A stretch of DNA of 37,892 bases from Haplomitrium mnioides (lineage: Eukaryota; Marchantiophyta; Haplomitriopsida; Calobryales): NCBI GenBank assembly GCA_049999725.1, contig JBNGIS010020029.1, forward strand, positions 1 through 37,892, written 5' to 3'. This document shows positions 10,955 through 19,329 of this stretch, piece after piece. A model generated the notes under the pieces. That model was not told the origin of the DNA. It did not search any database and saw nothing but the letters and a program-made list of their open reading frames with translations. Position 1 is the first letter of the stretch, and every line of letters begins with the position of its first letter. The position numbers and the translations under genes are program-made.

Positions 10955-11366
10955 CTTCCAGTAAGTAACACGGAAACTCAATCATGACATTGCCTAGCAC
11001 TCAACCAAGAATCACTTCCGGCAATCAAAAAGAATCACTTTACCAATTAAGCATCTCTTAAGTCAAGAGTTTGGGATGGTTGATTGGGGGGGGGATCAGT
11101 CAATGCCTTGGTATGGGAACAACAAGAAATGGTAATGAGGGTTACATCCAGATCAATCTTCGTACCGAGTTTCTGCGAATGCCAGGAAGTAACAGGGAAA
11201 CTCAATCATGACATTGCCTAGCATTCTACCCAGCATCACTTTCAGCAATCCAAAAGAGTCACTTTACCAAATTAAGCGTCTCTTAAGTCAAGAGCTTGCA
11301 TGATTGATTTGGGAGAGACCAATCAATGCCTTGGTATGAGAATTAAGGAGAAATGGTAATAAGGAA
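10955..11366 (+). repeat. 224-bp tandem duplication carrying part of the hairpin repeat
   Basis: Two diverged copies (about 10955-11144 and 11179-11366). TGACATTGCCTAGCA recurs at 10985 and 11209, followed by matching AAGCRTCTCTTAAGTCAAGAG and CAATGCCTTGGTATG segments. Each begins with the hairpin-end sequence of the dispersed family seen at 18687. Confidence 0.65.
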
Positions 11367-11418
11367 TCCCATGGATCTCAAAGTATTGAAGGTAGATGAA
11401 TATTAGATGAAGGATCCA

Positions 11419-11718
11419 ATGGCAAGAGTGCCATTGCAGAGTGCAGTCAGAAGTCTTGTGGGTATTATGATCTGCAAAAGGCCTGACCTGTGATATGCTG
11501 TTGGCAATGTTTCCAGAGTTATGCATTTTCTAAGGCCGGATGAATGGATGCCTGTGAAATGGATTCCATGCTATCTGAAAGGAACCTTAACCAGAAGTCT
11601 CAAGTATAAGATATCTCCTGAGTTTTCTAACATGTTTGGATGCTCATATGGAGATCAGGCTGGAGATTGACTAAGCTACATCAGATCAGATACAACAACT
11701 TATGGCATTACTGATGCT
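11419..11718 (+). pseudogene. Copia RT C-terminus and RNase H relic
   Basis: One plus-strand frame reads MARVPLQSAVRSLVGIMICK then RPDL, a stop, YAVGNVSRVM, and VKWIPCYLKGT. It goes on to GCSYGDQAGD, a stop, and TTTYGITDAG. These match in order the end of the copia RT (SAVGSLMY..TRPD) and the start of RNase H (..DADWAGD..STTGY) as seen in the intact element at 17040-17330. Two stops and several replaced key residues make it dead. It lies just upstream of the second LTR-like relic, where RNase H is expected. Confidence 0.75.
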
Positions 11719-11734
11719 GGATTAATACCCCCAC

Positions 11735-12115
11735 TTAAGTATGAAAGTAGCCTTTATGGACCTGTCTTTCATGAAGAGTCATGCCTGCCACCAGCAGGTA
11801 AAAACTTTAGATGCACCCCTGCACATCAAGACTGGAAACATATTCTAATCATTATATCAACTACATAGCTATGCAGATGTGGAGAGTAAAACTAACCACA
11901 AAAAGAAAAATGGAAGTTCCAGATCAATCTTTGCACTGAGCTTCTGCCGCTTTCCAGAAGTAACAGGAAAACTCAGTAATGATGGTGCCTAGCACTTCAC
12001 AAAGAACCATCATAGGCAATTAAGGAATCCATCTGAGATGCAATGAGACACCTATGAGTGACTTGTACCTAAATGCTTGGTTAATTGAAGATCCTAGGTT
12101 GATTCTGTAGGTTCT
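11735..12115 (+). repeat. Probable relic copia LTR (3'), interrupted by a repeat copy
   Basis: Pieces at 11740-11790 and 12060-12110 match 9620-9680 and 9755-9795 in the same order. A copy of the dispersed hairpin repeat (11876-12008) lies between them. Boundaries are approximate. Confidence 0.35.
11876..12008 (+). repeat. Dispersed hairpin repeat, copy A (internally deleted)
   Basis: Begins ATGTGGAGAGTAAAACTAACCACAA and jumps to the 3' hairpin segment (ACTGAGCTT ... AAACTCAGT) and the terminal GCCTAGCACT. The middle of the unit is missing. Confidence 0.7.
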
Positions 12116-12129
12116 TGATGATGCATACC

Positions 12130-12346
12130 CATGAAGATGTGCAAAGAAAAAATCAGAAAAACAAACAATGGTAGCCAACCGGAAGTTGCGATAGTTGAGG
12201 AAAACCCTAAACACATCACAACTACCACCATGTAAGAGTGCAGCCTTCACCACATGGTGTCAGTCACAAGTTTCAGACCAATCAGCCTCATCATGTGTCG
12301 CAGTGACACATTGCACAACTCTGTGGGTTCTGTGAGTTCTTCATAT
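12130..12346 (+). repeat. Dispersed repeat, copy B (target of the copia insertion)
   Basis: A diverged copy containing GAGTGCAGCCTTCACCACAT and TCAGCCTCATCATGTGTCGC, cut at 12346 by the 5' LTR of the copia element; its continuation would lie after 18066. Confidence 0.65.
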
Positions 12347-12656
12347 TGTAAGTCCTGTTATAGTTTAGTTAAGTTAACCAGCCTTGTACTAATTAACAGG
12401 ATATTACATAATGATAAGATCTAGCTAGTTTATGTTAAACTAGTTTAGTAAGATCTAGTTCAGAGAGGTGACTCTTAGTATCTAAGGAAGAGTCACATCT
12501 ATTAGTATCTCCATAGATTACATGCACACTGTATAATCTATTTATGCAGTGTGACATACAATGTAAGATGAGATCTAAAGGAATCAAAGGAGCTAGATCT
12601 TTGACACAAACATTTTGTTCATCTTTCTGTTCTGAATGATTTCCATTATAACTCCA
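12347..12656 (+). repeat. 5' LTR of copia element
   Basis: Starts TGTAAGTCCTG and ends ATAACTCCA (TG...CA). It contains three perfect inverted repeats and a TATAATC stretch that may be the core promoter. Identical to 17757-18066 except at 12595. Confidence 0.95.
12425..12553 (+). promoter_or_regulatory. Three inverted repeats in the 5' LTR U3
   Basis: CTAGTTTA/TAAACTAG (12425-12443, 3-base loop), TGACTCTT/AAGAGTCA (12469-12495, 11-base loop) and CACACTG/CAGTGTG (12525-12553, flanking TATAATCTATTTATG). TGACTC resembles bZIP-type binding sites, and the last repeat brackets a TATA-like sequence. A promoter role is inferred. Confidence 0.6.
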
Positions 12657-12659
12657 ACA

Positions 12660-12672
12660 TGGTATCAGAGCC
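12660..12672 (+). promoter_or_regulatory. Primer binding site of copia element
   Basis: TGGTATCAGAGCC, complementary to the initiator-Met tRNA end, three bases (ACA) after the LTR. Confidence 0.92.
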
Positions 12673-13557
12673 TAACGCAAATCTGCATGTAGCCGCCAGA
12701 CTAATAGGATAAAGCCTTGACTTTCTGTGGAGAAGTCTCTGGGCAGAAGCGATTGATTTGCTGTGTGGACATGCGATTTAAATCAGGCAACTAAGAATAC
12801 CATCGTTTTTGATCTCCTAAGCCAGAAAAGGTAAAAACGATCAGGGGACACCTTGTTCACATCAAAATCGAGGGACGCCTCACTCACGATATGGAAATGT
12901 GCTAAAAATTAGTGTTATCATATAAATCTTCTGCATGTTAACGAGATTGTCTATTTACTTCATAATTTTCGAATTCCTAACTGCAGATCGTTTGTCGTGG
13001 TATCATCACAGGTCCTCCGCTGAGCAAATCGAACCTTGAGAAAATGTAAATCTCTCAGGAGATTTCTTTCTCAAAACACGGGATGCTCATAGCGTGCAGG
13101 ATAGCAACACAAAAATAACACGAATGAAACACTATTCTTGCACTAACCTGTAAAGCGACTGATCACTGCACATGTTTGCTCGATAGTAGCAAAAATCAGA
13201 GAAAATTGATTCTCTGAAGCACTTGATGGAAGCGCTACGATATGCTGTTATGCATATATCGATTTTGCTCAGAAGGAGCAAAAGTCAGATTGTAACAGCA
13301 TATCTCTATTTTGCTCAGAGGGAGCAAAAGTCAGATTGTTCAAAGTCGTTTGCGCTCGATTTGAAAATCTGAAGCGCTCGATAGCACAGCTGGCCTCTGC
13401 TCGAAAATTGCACCTAGAAATTGTTCGACGGCAGACCTTGACGGCGACGGTGAGACTCGACGGCAGCTCTTAAAACAAGCTCGAAGCCAAGGTTGAGTAA
13501 TATAAAACCTGCATAGTGGTTTTTCCTTGTTAAATCTTTGTCCATAAATAATCCATC
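12673..13557 (+). other. Copia 5' leader with internal direct repeats
   Basis: No long frame before the gag ATG. A 32-bp sequence ATTTTGCTCAGA..GAGCAAAAGTC.. occurs at 13262-13293 and 13308-13339 with one mismatch; a looser third copy lies near 13168-13200. This region should contain any packaging or translation signals. Confidence 0.6.
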
Positions 13558-15726
13558 ATGGTCAAAGAAACAGAACTTCCCAAATTTGATGGGACTTTCT
13601 TCAATCTGTGGAGGCATAGGATGCTTCGCCACTTAAACAAAGAAAAACTGCAGGCTCTGGTTCTTGGCACTGAAATCAGGCCATCAACCCCTCCCCCCTC
13701 ACCAGGAGGCACTGTCCTACCCCATACCCCTGCCACTGGCCCTGGTAGCAAACAGGATTGGGATAGTAGACATGCTGAAGCTCTGTCTTCCCTCAACATG
13801 TCATTGGACATAGCACAAGGAGGGCACATCTTGCATTGTCAAACAGCTACAGAAGCTTGGACAGAACTCAATAAGATTTTTGGTCCACAAGATATAATTG
13901 CACAGATGTATTTACAAGACAAGTTCAGTAGTCTGAAATTGAAAGAAGGAGATTCTCTCACAAACCACCTGGCACAATTTAGATCCTTGATGGATCAACT
14001 CAGTTCAGCAGGATGTCCTGTGTCTGCTACACAAGCAATGCTTTCTCTGATGAGAAGCATGCCTCCCAGCTATAGAAGCTTCCTCTCTTCATTGAGAGGT
14101 AATCCACTGCTGACTCTCTCTGGATTAATAACAGCTTTGCTGCAGGAGGAGACTGAGATAAAAAGTAACCAGAATGAATCCCCTCAAGTGCTGCTTACAA
14201 ATCATCAGCAAAGGAAATTTTCTGGTAAAGCAAAACAACCTTTTCAAAAGCAGACTAGAAAGCCCATTAACCAACAAAAGACTTTCCTTGCAAACGTCAA
14301 GTGTTATGGATGTAATGAGCTTGGTCATATACTGAGAGATTGTCCCCATAATGGTGGTCCACAGTCAGATGGTGCTTCTTCTTCGAAGGCTGGTAATCAA
14401 AGAAGAGGGCAGAATTCTAAGCGTCGTGTCCTGATAGCTTCCTTGAATTCTAACACATCTGTGACTGAACAAGATTCTAACTGGTATGTTGACAGTGGTG
14501 CAACACACCACATGGCTTTTGATCACACACTGTTTCACAAATATCAACCCCTTCCACCTGAAAATGTTTACTTAGGTGATAACTCCATCTGTACTATTCA
14601 GGGTAAAGGTGATGTCATAGTTAAACTACGATGTGGTCAAGAAGTCATAATATCAAATGTCTATCACATACCCAGTTTAAAGAAGAATCTATTTTCCAGC
14701 AGACAGTATGCTCAGAAAGGAGGATCTCTATTATTCAAAGACAATAAGTGTACTCTTTGTAATCCTGATGGCTCCTTCTTGGCAGTTTGCCTCCTTGAGC
14801 ATAATCTATATAAAATTGGAGTGACTGTTCCCCCCTACTCTGTGGTATCTCTTGCTTCTGTTGTCAAGAATTCTATGCCAGAATTGTCTGCACTATGGCA
14901 TGCACGACTAGGACACATAAGTCATGATTGCCTCAAGCAGATTCAGAAGCATCACATGGTGAAAGGTTTAAGTTTAGCAAAACTTGTGAACCCACCTGCT
15001 TGTATTGCTTGTATTCATTGCAAGCAAGCAAGTACACCTTTCCCCACAAGAGGAGGAACCAGAGCCCACAAACTCCTGTCACTAGTACACAGTGACCTTT
15101 GTGGTCCATTCTATCCTGCTACCTACTCAGAATATCAATATTTCATGACCTTGATTGATGATTACAATCGTTATACTATAGTTTATCTCCTGAAAAAGAA
15201 GTCAGAATGTTTTGACTTCTTCAAGCAATTCAAACAGGATGCTGAATTATCTACTGGTCATAGCATTCAGACTTTTCGATCTGATAATGGAGGTGAATAT
15301 AAGTCTAACATATTTAATCAGTTCTGTAAACATCATGGAATTCAGAGACAATTCACAGTGTCTGACACCCCTCAGCAGAATGGTGTCTCTGAAAGGAAGA
15401 ATCGTACATTGGTTGAAGCTATCAGATCCATGCTTCACTTTGCTAATCTTCCTAAATCCTATTGGGGAGAGGCTCTTTTTACAGCCAATTATGTACAAAA
15501 CAGATGTCCCACTAAAGCACTTCCTCCTCATCATACCCCTTATGAACTATGGCATGGAGTTAAACCTATATTAAGTTATTTTAAGGTTTTTGGCTGCACA
15601 GCCTTTGCCAGAGTTCCTAAGGATCAACGCACTAAGCTTGATAGCAAGACACATGAGTGCATTTTCTTGGCTACAGTGAGCAGAGCAAAGCTTATAAATT
15701 ACAAAGAAAGTCTGACAAAAGAGTAA
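13558..15726 (+). CDS. Copia gag-protease-integrase (first part of gag-pol, frameshifted end)
   Basis: 722 codons from the first good ATG (MVKETELPKFDGTFFNLWRH). The gag domain has MYLQDKFSSLKLKEGDSLT. The zinc knuckle is C249-C252-H257-C262. Protease WYVDSGATHHM has the active triplet at 312-314. A GAG-pre-integrase box LWHARLGHIS is at 446-455 with a Cys-rich finger near 485. The integrase catalytic triad is D513, D576 and E612 (SDLCGPF, FRSDNGGEY, NGVSERKNRT), with 35 residues between the second D and E. After ECIFL (codons from about 15655) the frame departs from the family pattern and ends at 15726; the proper continuation is in another frame. The original product would have been a single polyprotein cleaved by its own protease. 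Confidence 0.93.
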   Translation: MVKETELPKFDGTFFNLWRHRMLRHLNKEKLQALVLGTEIRPSTPPPSPGGTVLPHTPATGPGSKQDWDSRHAEALSSLNMSLDIAQGGHILHCQTATEAWTELNKIFGPQDIIAQMYLQDKFSSLKLKEGDSLTNHLAQFRSLMDQLSSAGCPVSATQAMLSLMRSMPPSYRSFLSSLRGNPLLTLSGLITALLQEETEIKSNQNESPQVLLTNHQQRKFSGKAKQPFQKQTRKPINQQKTFLANVKCYGCNELGHILRDCPHNGGPQSDGASSSKAGNQRRGQNSKRRVLIASLNSNTSVTEQDSNWYVDSGATHHMAFDHTLFHKYQPLPPENVYLGDNSICTIQGKGDVIVKLRCGQEVIISNVYHIPSLKKNLFSSRQYAQKGGSLLFKDNKCTLCNPDGSFLAVCLLEHNLYKIGVTVPPYSVVSLASVVKNSMPELSALWHARLGHISHDCLKQIQKHHMVKGLSLAKLVNPPACIACIHCKQASTPFPTRGGTRAHKLLSLVHSDLCGPFYPATYSEYQYFMTLIDDYNRYTIVYLLKKKSECFDFFKQFKQDAELSTGHSIQTFRSDNGGEYKSNIFNQFCKHHGIQRQFTVSDTPQQNGVSERKNRTLVEAIRSMLHFANLPKSYWGEALFTANYVQNRCPTKALPPHHTPYELWHGVKPILSYFKVFGCTAFARVPKDQRTKLDSKTHECIFLATVSRAKLINYKESLTKE

Positions 15727-16439
15727 TAATTTCTAGAGATGTCATTTTCTTTGAGCATGATTTTTCACAAGTTGCTTCTTCTCTAAACACTGTCCCCAAG
15801 ATTGAGGAGGAGCTTCAAATAGGGAATCTGTTTCCCAGTCTTGCAGGGATTACTCCATCTATTACTCAGCCTCCATCTCAGGTTCTCACAGTCCCAGCAG
15901 GTCCATCTTCAGTGGGAGTTCCAAGTGTTAACCCACTTCCCCACTCTCAGATACCCCTTCCTGTTACACCTGCTCCTGTACTGTCTCAACCTGTTCCAGT
16001 TCTGAGTCCTCCCAAATCAACACAATCCCCCCAATTAAGAAGGAGTGCTCGTCAGCCTGTTCCAATTGTCAAGTATGACTCACAGACTGAAGCCTCTAAA
16101 CTCAAGGTAAGAAAGAAAGATCTGGTTTTACAGGTCCCTCTGATCGTTGAACCCACTTCTTATAAGGCAGCCACAGCCTGTCCTGAGTCTGAACATTGGC
16201 AGAAGGCGATCCAGGAGGAATTGCAATCTATGCATGATAATCAAGCCTGGATCCTCACACCTTTGCCATCAAATAGAAAAACAGTTGGATGCAAATGGGC
16301 CTTTAAGCTCAAGACTAACTCAGCTGGCTCTGTGGAAAGATATAAAGCTAGATTGGTAGCTAAGGGCTACAGCCAGACCTATGGGATTGATTATACTGAA
16401 ACTTTTTCCCCTGTGGTCAGAATTCAATCCATCAGATAG
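15657..16439 (+). CDS. Copia integrase C-terminus and RT N-terminus (second part of gag-pol)
   Basis: Starts with FLGYSEQSKAYKL, the usual end of the copia integrase core, in the frame that follows the break near 15660. It then has VIISRDVIFFEHDF and a long Pro-rich linker (about residues 60-125). RT begins with ATACPESEHWQKAIQEELQS, WILTPLPSNRKTVGCKWAFK, YKARLVAKGYSQTYGIDYTE and TFSPVV. The listed Met is a chance codon at the frame junction. A TAG at 16437-16439 ends it inside RT; the next part is in the same frame. Confidence 0.9.
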   Translation: MHFLGYSEQSKAYKLQRKSDKRVIISRDVIFFEHDFSQVASSLNTVPKIEEELQIGNLFPSLAGITPSITQPPSQVLTVPAGPSSVGVPSVNPLPHSQIPLPVTPAPVLSQPVPVLSPPKSTQSPQLRRSARQPVPIVKYDSQTEASKLKVRKKDLVLQVPLIVEPTSYKAATACPESEHWQKAIQEELQSMHDNQAWILTPLPSNRKTVGCKWAFKLKTNSAGSVERYKARLVAKGYSQTYGIDYTETFSPVVRIQSIR

Positions 16440-16442
16440 ATT

Positions 16443-17732
16443 TTGGCTGAAGCAGCTCGCTCCAATCTTGAGGTACACCAATTAGATGTTAAAACAGCTT
16501 TTCTTAATGGTGTTCTGAAAGAAGAAGTTTATATGTCTCTTCCTGAAGGTTTACCATCCTCAGATTCTAATCTGGTCTGTAAACTTCAGAAGTCCATATA
16601 TGGGCTTAAACAATCTTCCAGAACCTGGTACCAGAAAATTGATACTGTTTTACTCTCTTTTGGTTTTCATCGCAACCCAGCTGATCCCAACATTTATTAT
16701 CTCAGACGTAAATCAGGCTATCTCATCCTTGCCTTATATGTGGATGATACAATATTGGCCTCTAACAGTTTCCAACTTCTTCAATGGGTTAAGGATCAAC
16801 TGAAAGGCCAGTTTCAAATGACTGACATGGGTCCAATCCATCATTGCCTTAGAATTCAAATTCTCAGAAATCGAGAGGAAGGCTGGATACGCCTTGCACA
16901 GCCTCTCTATTTAAGGCAAAAGCTCCAAGAATTTAAGATGGAGGATTGCAAACCTGTATCTACTCCTGTTACACCAGGAACTAAACTAACTCGTAGAGTT
17001 ACCCCACTTACTCCAGAAGAGATGCTGCTTATGACCAATGTTCCCTATCAGAGTGCAGTAGGTTCACTCATGTGGGCCATGGTGTGTACCAGGCCTGATC
17101 TTGCTTATGCAGTCAGTTCAGTTGCACAACACATGGCTCAACCTGGCCCAGATCATTGGCAGGCAGTTAAGCTTATATTTCACTATCTCCAAGGCACACT
17201 TCATGTGTATTTGCAGTACTCTAAGACTGTTTCCATTCCAAGACTCGTTGGTTTTACAAGGCTTTCTGGTTACACTGATGCTGATTGGGGTGGTGATCTG
17301 GATTCCAGAAAGTCCACCTCTGGTTATTGTTTCTTGTATGCAGGAGGAGCCATCAGTTGGACTTCAAAGAAGCAGACATCCGTGGCCTTATCCAGTACTG
17401 AGGCAGAATATATGGCTCTTACCAAGGCATCTACAGAAGCTCTTTGGCTGAGAAAGCTCATGACTGGACTTGATCTACTACCACCAGTTCCTACCCGTCT
17501 TTACTGTGACAATCAGAGTGCTATTGCCCTCTTGACAACTACCAAGTTTCATGAGAGGACCAAACATATAGATATTCAGTATCACTTTATTCAAGACCAG
17601 ATTACCAATGGCAGTATTCAAGTCTTCTATTGTGACACCAAGAACATGTTCGCTGATATCTTCACCAAGGGTCTACCTGCAAGCCAACACTCCTATCTTA
17701 TGACCAAGATTGGACTGTTAGGAGGAGATTAG
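16443..17732 (+). CDS. Copia reverse transcriptase and RNase H (third part of gag-pol)
   Basis: In frame with the preceding part across a single TAG. RT shows LDVKTAFLNG, SIYGLKQS and the catalytic YVDD at 16737-16748 (residues 99-102). RNase H shows YTDADWGGD, STEAEY, LYCDNQSA and MFADIFTKG, which carry its acidic residues, plus HERTKHIDIQYHFI. It ends at TAG 17730-17732, 12 bases before the purine tract. RT copies the RNA into DNA and RNase H removes the RNA strand. Apart from the upstream stop I see no damage. Confidence 0.93.
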   Translation: MAEAARSNLEVHQLDVKTAFLNGVLKEEVYMSLPEGLPSSDSNLVCKLQKSIYGLKQSSRTWYQKIDTVLLSFGFHRNPADPNIYYLRRKSGYLILALYVDDTILASNSFQLLQWVKDQLKGQFQMTDMGPIHHCLRIQILRNREEGWIRLAQPLYLRQKLQEFKMEDCKPVSTPVTPGTKLTRRVTPLTPEEMLLMTNVPYQSAVGSLMWAMVCTRPDLAYAVSSVAQHMAQPGPDHWQAVKLIFHYLQGTLHVYLQYSKTVSIPRLVGFTRLSGYTDADWGGDLDSRKSTSGYCFLYAGGAISWTSKKQTSVALSSTEAEYMALTKASTEALWLRKLMTGLDLLPPVPTRLYCDNQSAIALLTTTKFHERTKHIDIQYHFIQDQITNGSIQVFYCDTKNMFADIFTKGLPASQHSYLMTKIGLLGGD

Positions 17733-17744
17733 TACTAGCGGTTT

Positions 17745-17753
17745 AAGTGGGAG
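17745..17753 (+). promoter_or_regulatory. Polypurine tract of copia element
   Basis: AAGTGGGAG, three bases (TAT) before the 3' LTR; the usual plus-strand primer of copia elements. Confidence 0.8.
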
Positions 17754-17756
17754 TAT

Positions 17757-18066
17757 TGTAAGTCCTGTTATAGTTTAGTTAAGTTAACCAGCCTTGTACT
17801 AATTAACAGGATATTACATAATGATAAGATCTAGCTAGTTTATGTTAAACTAGTTTAGTAAGATCTAGTTCAGAGAGGTGACTCTTAGTATCTAAGGAAG
17901 AGTCACATCTATTAGTATCTCCATAGATTACATGCACACTGTATAATCTATTTATGCAGTGTGACATACAATGTAAGATGAGATCTAAAGGAATCAAAGG
18001 AGCTCGATCTTTGACACAAACATTTTGTTCATCTTTCTGTTCTGAATGATTTCCATTATAACTCCA
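17757..18066 (+). repeat. 3' LTR of copia element
   Basis: 310 bp, same ends and inverted repeats as the 5' LTR (hairpins at 17835-17853, 17879-17905 and 17935-17963). It is followed by CTTCATGT, while the 5' LTR is preceded by CTTCATAT, the likely target duplication. Confidence 0.95.
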
Positions 18067-18686
18067 CTTCATGTATCCCGTTTTGGCTTAGCAAATAAGG
18101 GGTTCATCATGGTCCAGAGATTTCATCCCATCATGGATTTACTGGAAACAAAATTGTTGTGTCCTTGGTTTCTTGACCAGGAAACTTCACTCACAGCATG
18201 GGGAAAAGTATGCCTTCACATATATCTTTATCAGCATTGAGAGAACTCCATACTTACAACAAACTCCTTCACATATCCACAGGTAAAGGTAATACTGTTG
18301 TCAGCCAAGGTACTCCCTGCCCACTAACTCATGGATAGGGCACTGTTTGGTGTTCTCCTTAAGTTGGAATTTAAAATGGACAGTGAGTGCTCTGTGATCT
18401 ATATATCTTTATAAGTATTGAGAGAACTCCATACTTACAAACTAAAGTAGCCAATCATAAAGTTATCAAGATGATCTGTACTGAAGATTGAAAAGATTAA
18501 CAACCCAACCCCCACCCCAATCAAAAACAAAAATAAAGCAGAAGAAACCCAAAAATAAAATAAATTTTAAATTTTTTTAAATTAAATTAACTAACTAACT
18601 AGCTAACTAGAGGAGAAGTGCAGTGATGTGATAGTGTTTGTCAAGCACTTGCCATAGACCTCTAAGCAGCATTATTAGTTATGAAG
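18067..18686. other. Intron segment with a 40-bp duplicated motif
   Basis: No gene. ATATATCTTTATCAGCATTG..CTCCATACTTACAA at 18218-18257 recurs nearly unchanged at 18401-18440. At 18382-18399 is an 18-base match to the start of the Penelope-like frame (23186-23203). A and T-rich tracts lie at 18500-18600. Confidence 0.6.
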
Positions 18687-18983
18687 TTGTGGAGAGCAAA
18701 ACTAACCACAACAACACTTAAATGGAAGCTGCAATAGTCTAGGAAAAACCTACACATATCACAACTGTGCCCACATAGAGTGCAGCCTTGACTCTGTGGT
18801 GTCAGACACAAAGTTTCAGACTATTCAGCCTCATCATGTGTAGCAGTGACAAGCTGCCACAACTTCCTGCTGGTTTCGTCAGTTCCCGACAGCAGGTCCG
18901 GATCAATCGTCGTACTGAGTTTCTGCCACTTTCCGGAAGTAACGGGAAAACTCAGTCATGATGATGCCTAGCACTCCACCAAG
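18687..18983 (+). repeat. Dispersed hairpin repeat, copy C
   Basis: A near-complete copy: 5' foldback TTGTGG...CCACAA, the middle block GAGTGCAGCCTTGAC, TTTCAGACTATTCAGCCTC and GCCACAACTTCCTGCTGGTT, then a 3' hairpin with perfect 9-bp arms ACTGAGTTT (18914-18922) and AAACTCAGT (18948-18956), and the end GCCTAGCACTCCACC. Confidence 0.85.
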
Positions 18984-19092
18984 ACCTCTAAGCAGCATTA
19001 TGAGTAGTATTGACAGATTACTACTACTTTACCACAGACTTCATCAGTTCCCAGCCATGGATATAAGTTATGCCAAAGGCAAAACTAAAAGT

Positions 19093-19158
19093 CCTACGTT
19101 TCTGTCACTATTCCACAAGTGGTGGGAAAACGTAGGCATAATGTTGGCTAGCACTGCC
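19093..19158 (+). repeat. Variant hairpin of the same repeat family
   Basis: Same layout with different arms: CCTACGTTT (19093-19101) and AAACGTAGG (19128-19136), perfect 9 bp, same inner motif TTCTGTCACT..TTCC and the end GGCTAGCACT. Followed by an A-rich stretch. Confidence 0.75.
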
Positions 19159-19329
19159 CTCTAAAGTTACCATAACCTAAAAAGCAAAAAAAAAACCCGG
19201 GATGAAAGAGAAAAAAGAAAAGAGAGGAGGAAAACAAAGGGAGAATAGAATAGAATAGAATAGGAGGAGACATTAGCTGATTGGAAAAATTAGAATGATT
19301 AGAAGTGGGCTTAAATGAAGCTCCCCACT

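Larger units (their letters stand above)
12347..18066 (+). mobile_element. Ty1/copia retrotransposon, nearly complete and recent
   Basis: 5,720 bp with two 310-bp LTRs, an initiator-Met PBS, about 900 bp of leader, one gag-pol frame in the order gag, protease, integrase, RT, RNase H (the copia order), and a purine tract before the 3' LTR. The LTRs differ at one position (A at 12595, C at 18005), so the insertion is young. Gag-pol nevertheless has a frameshift near 15660 and a TAG at 16437, so this copy could move only with proteins from elsewhere. It is antisense to the LC8 gene that contains it. Confidence 0.95.

Noticed and set aside
18830-18960. Hammerhead-ribozyme-like core on the minus strand of the dispersed repeat (ATGATGAG ... 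TGAAAC)
   Set aside because: Penelope-like elements can carry hammerheads, so I looked. The core here has A where the invariant C is needed, an extra U before GAAA and only a weak stem II. Not defensible without a structure search.
19093-19158. Helitron 3' end (hairpin followed by CTAG)
   Set aside because: The hairpin is too long, CTAG is followed by C rather than T, and no TC start or Rep/helicase was seen.
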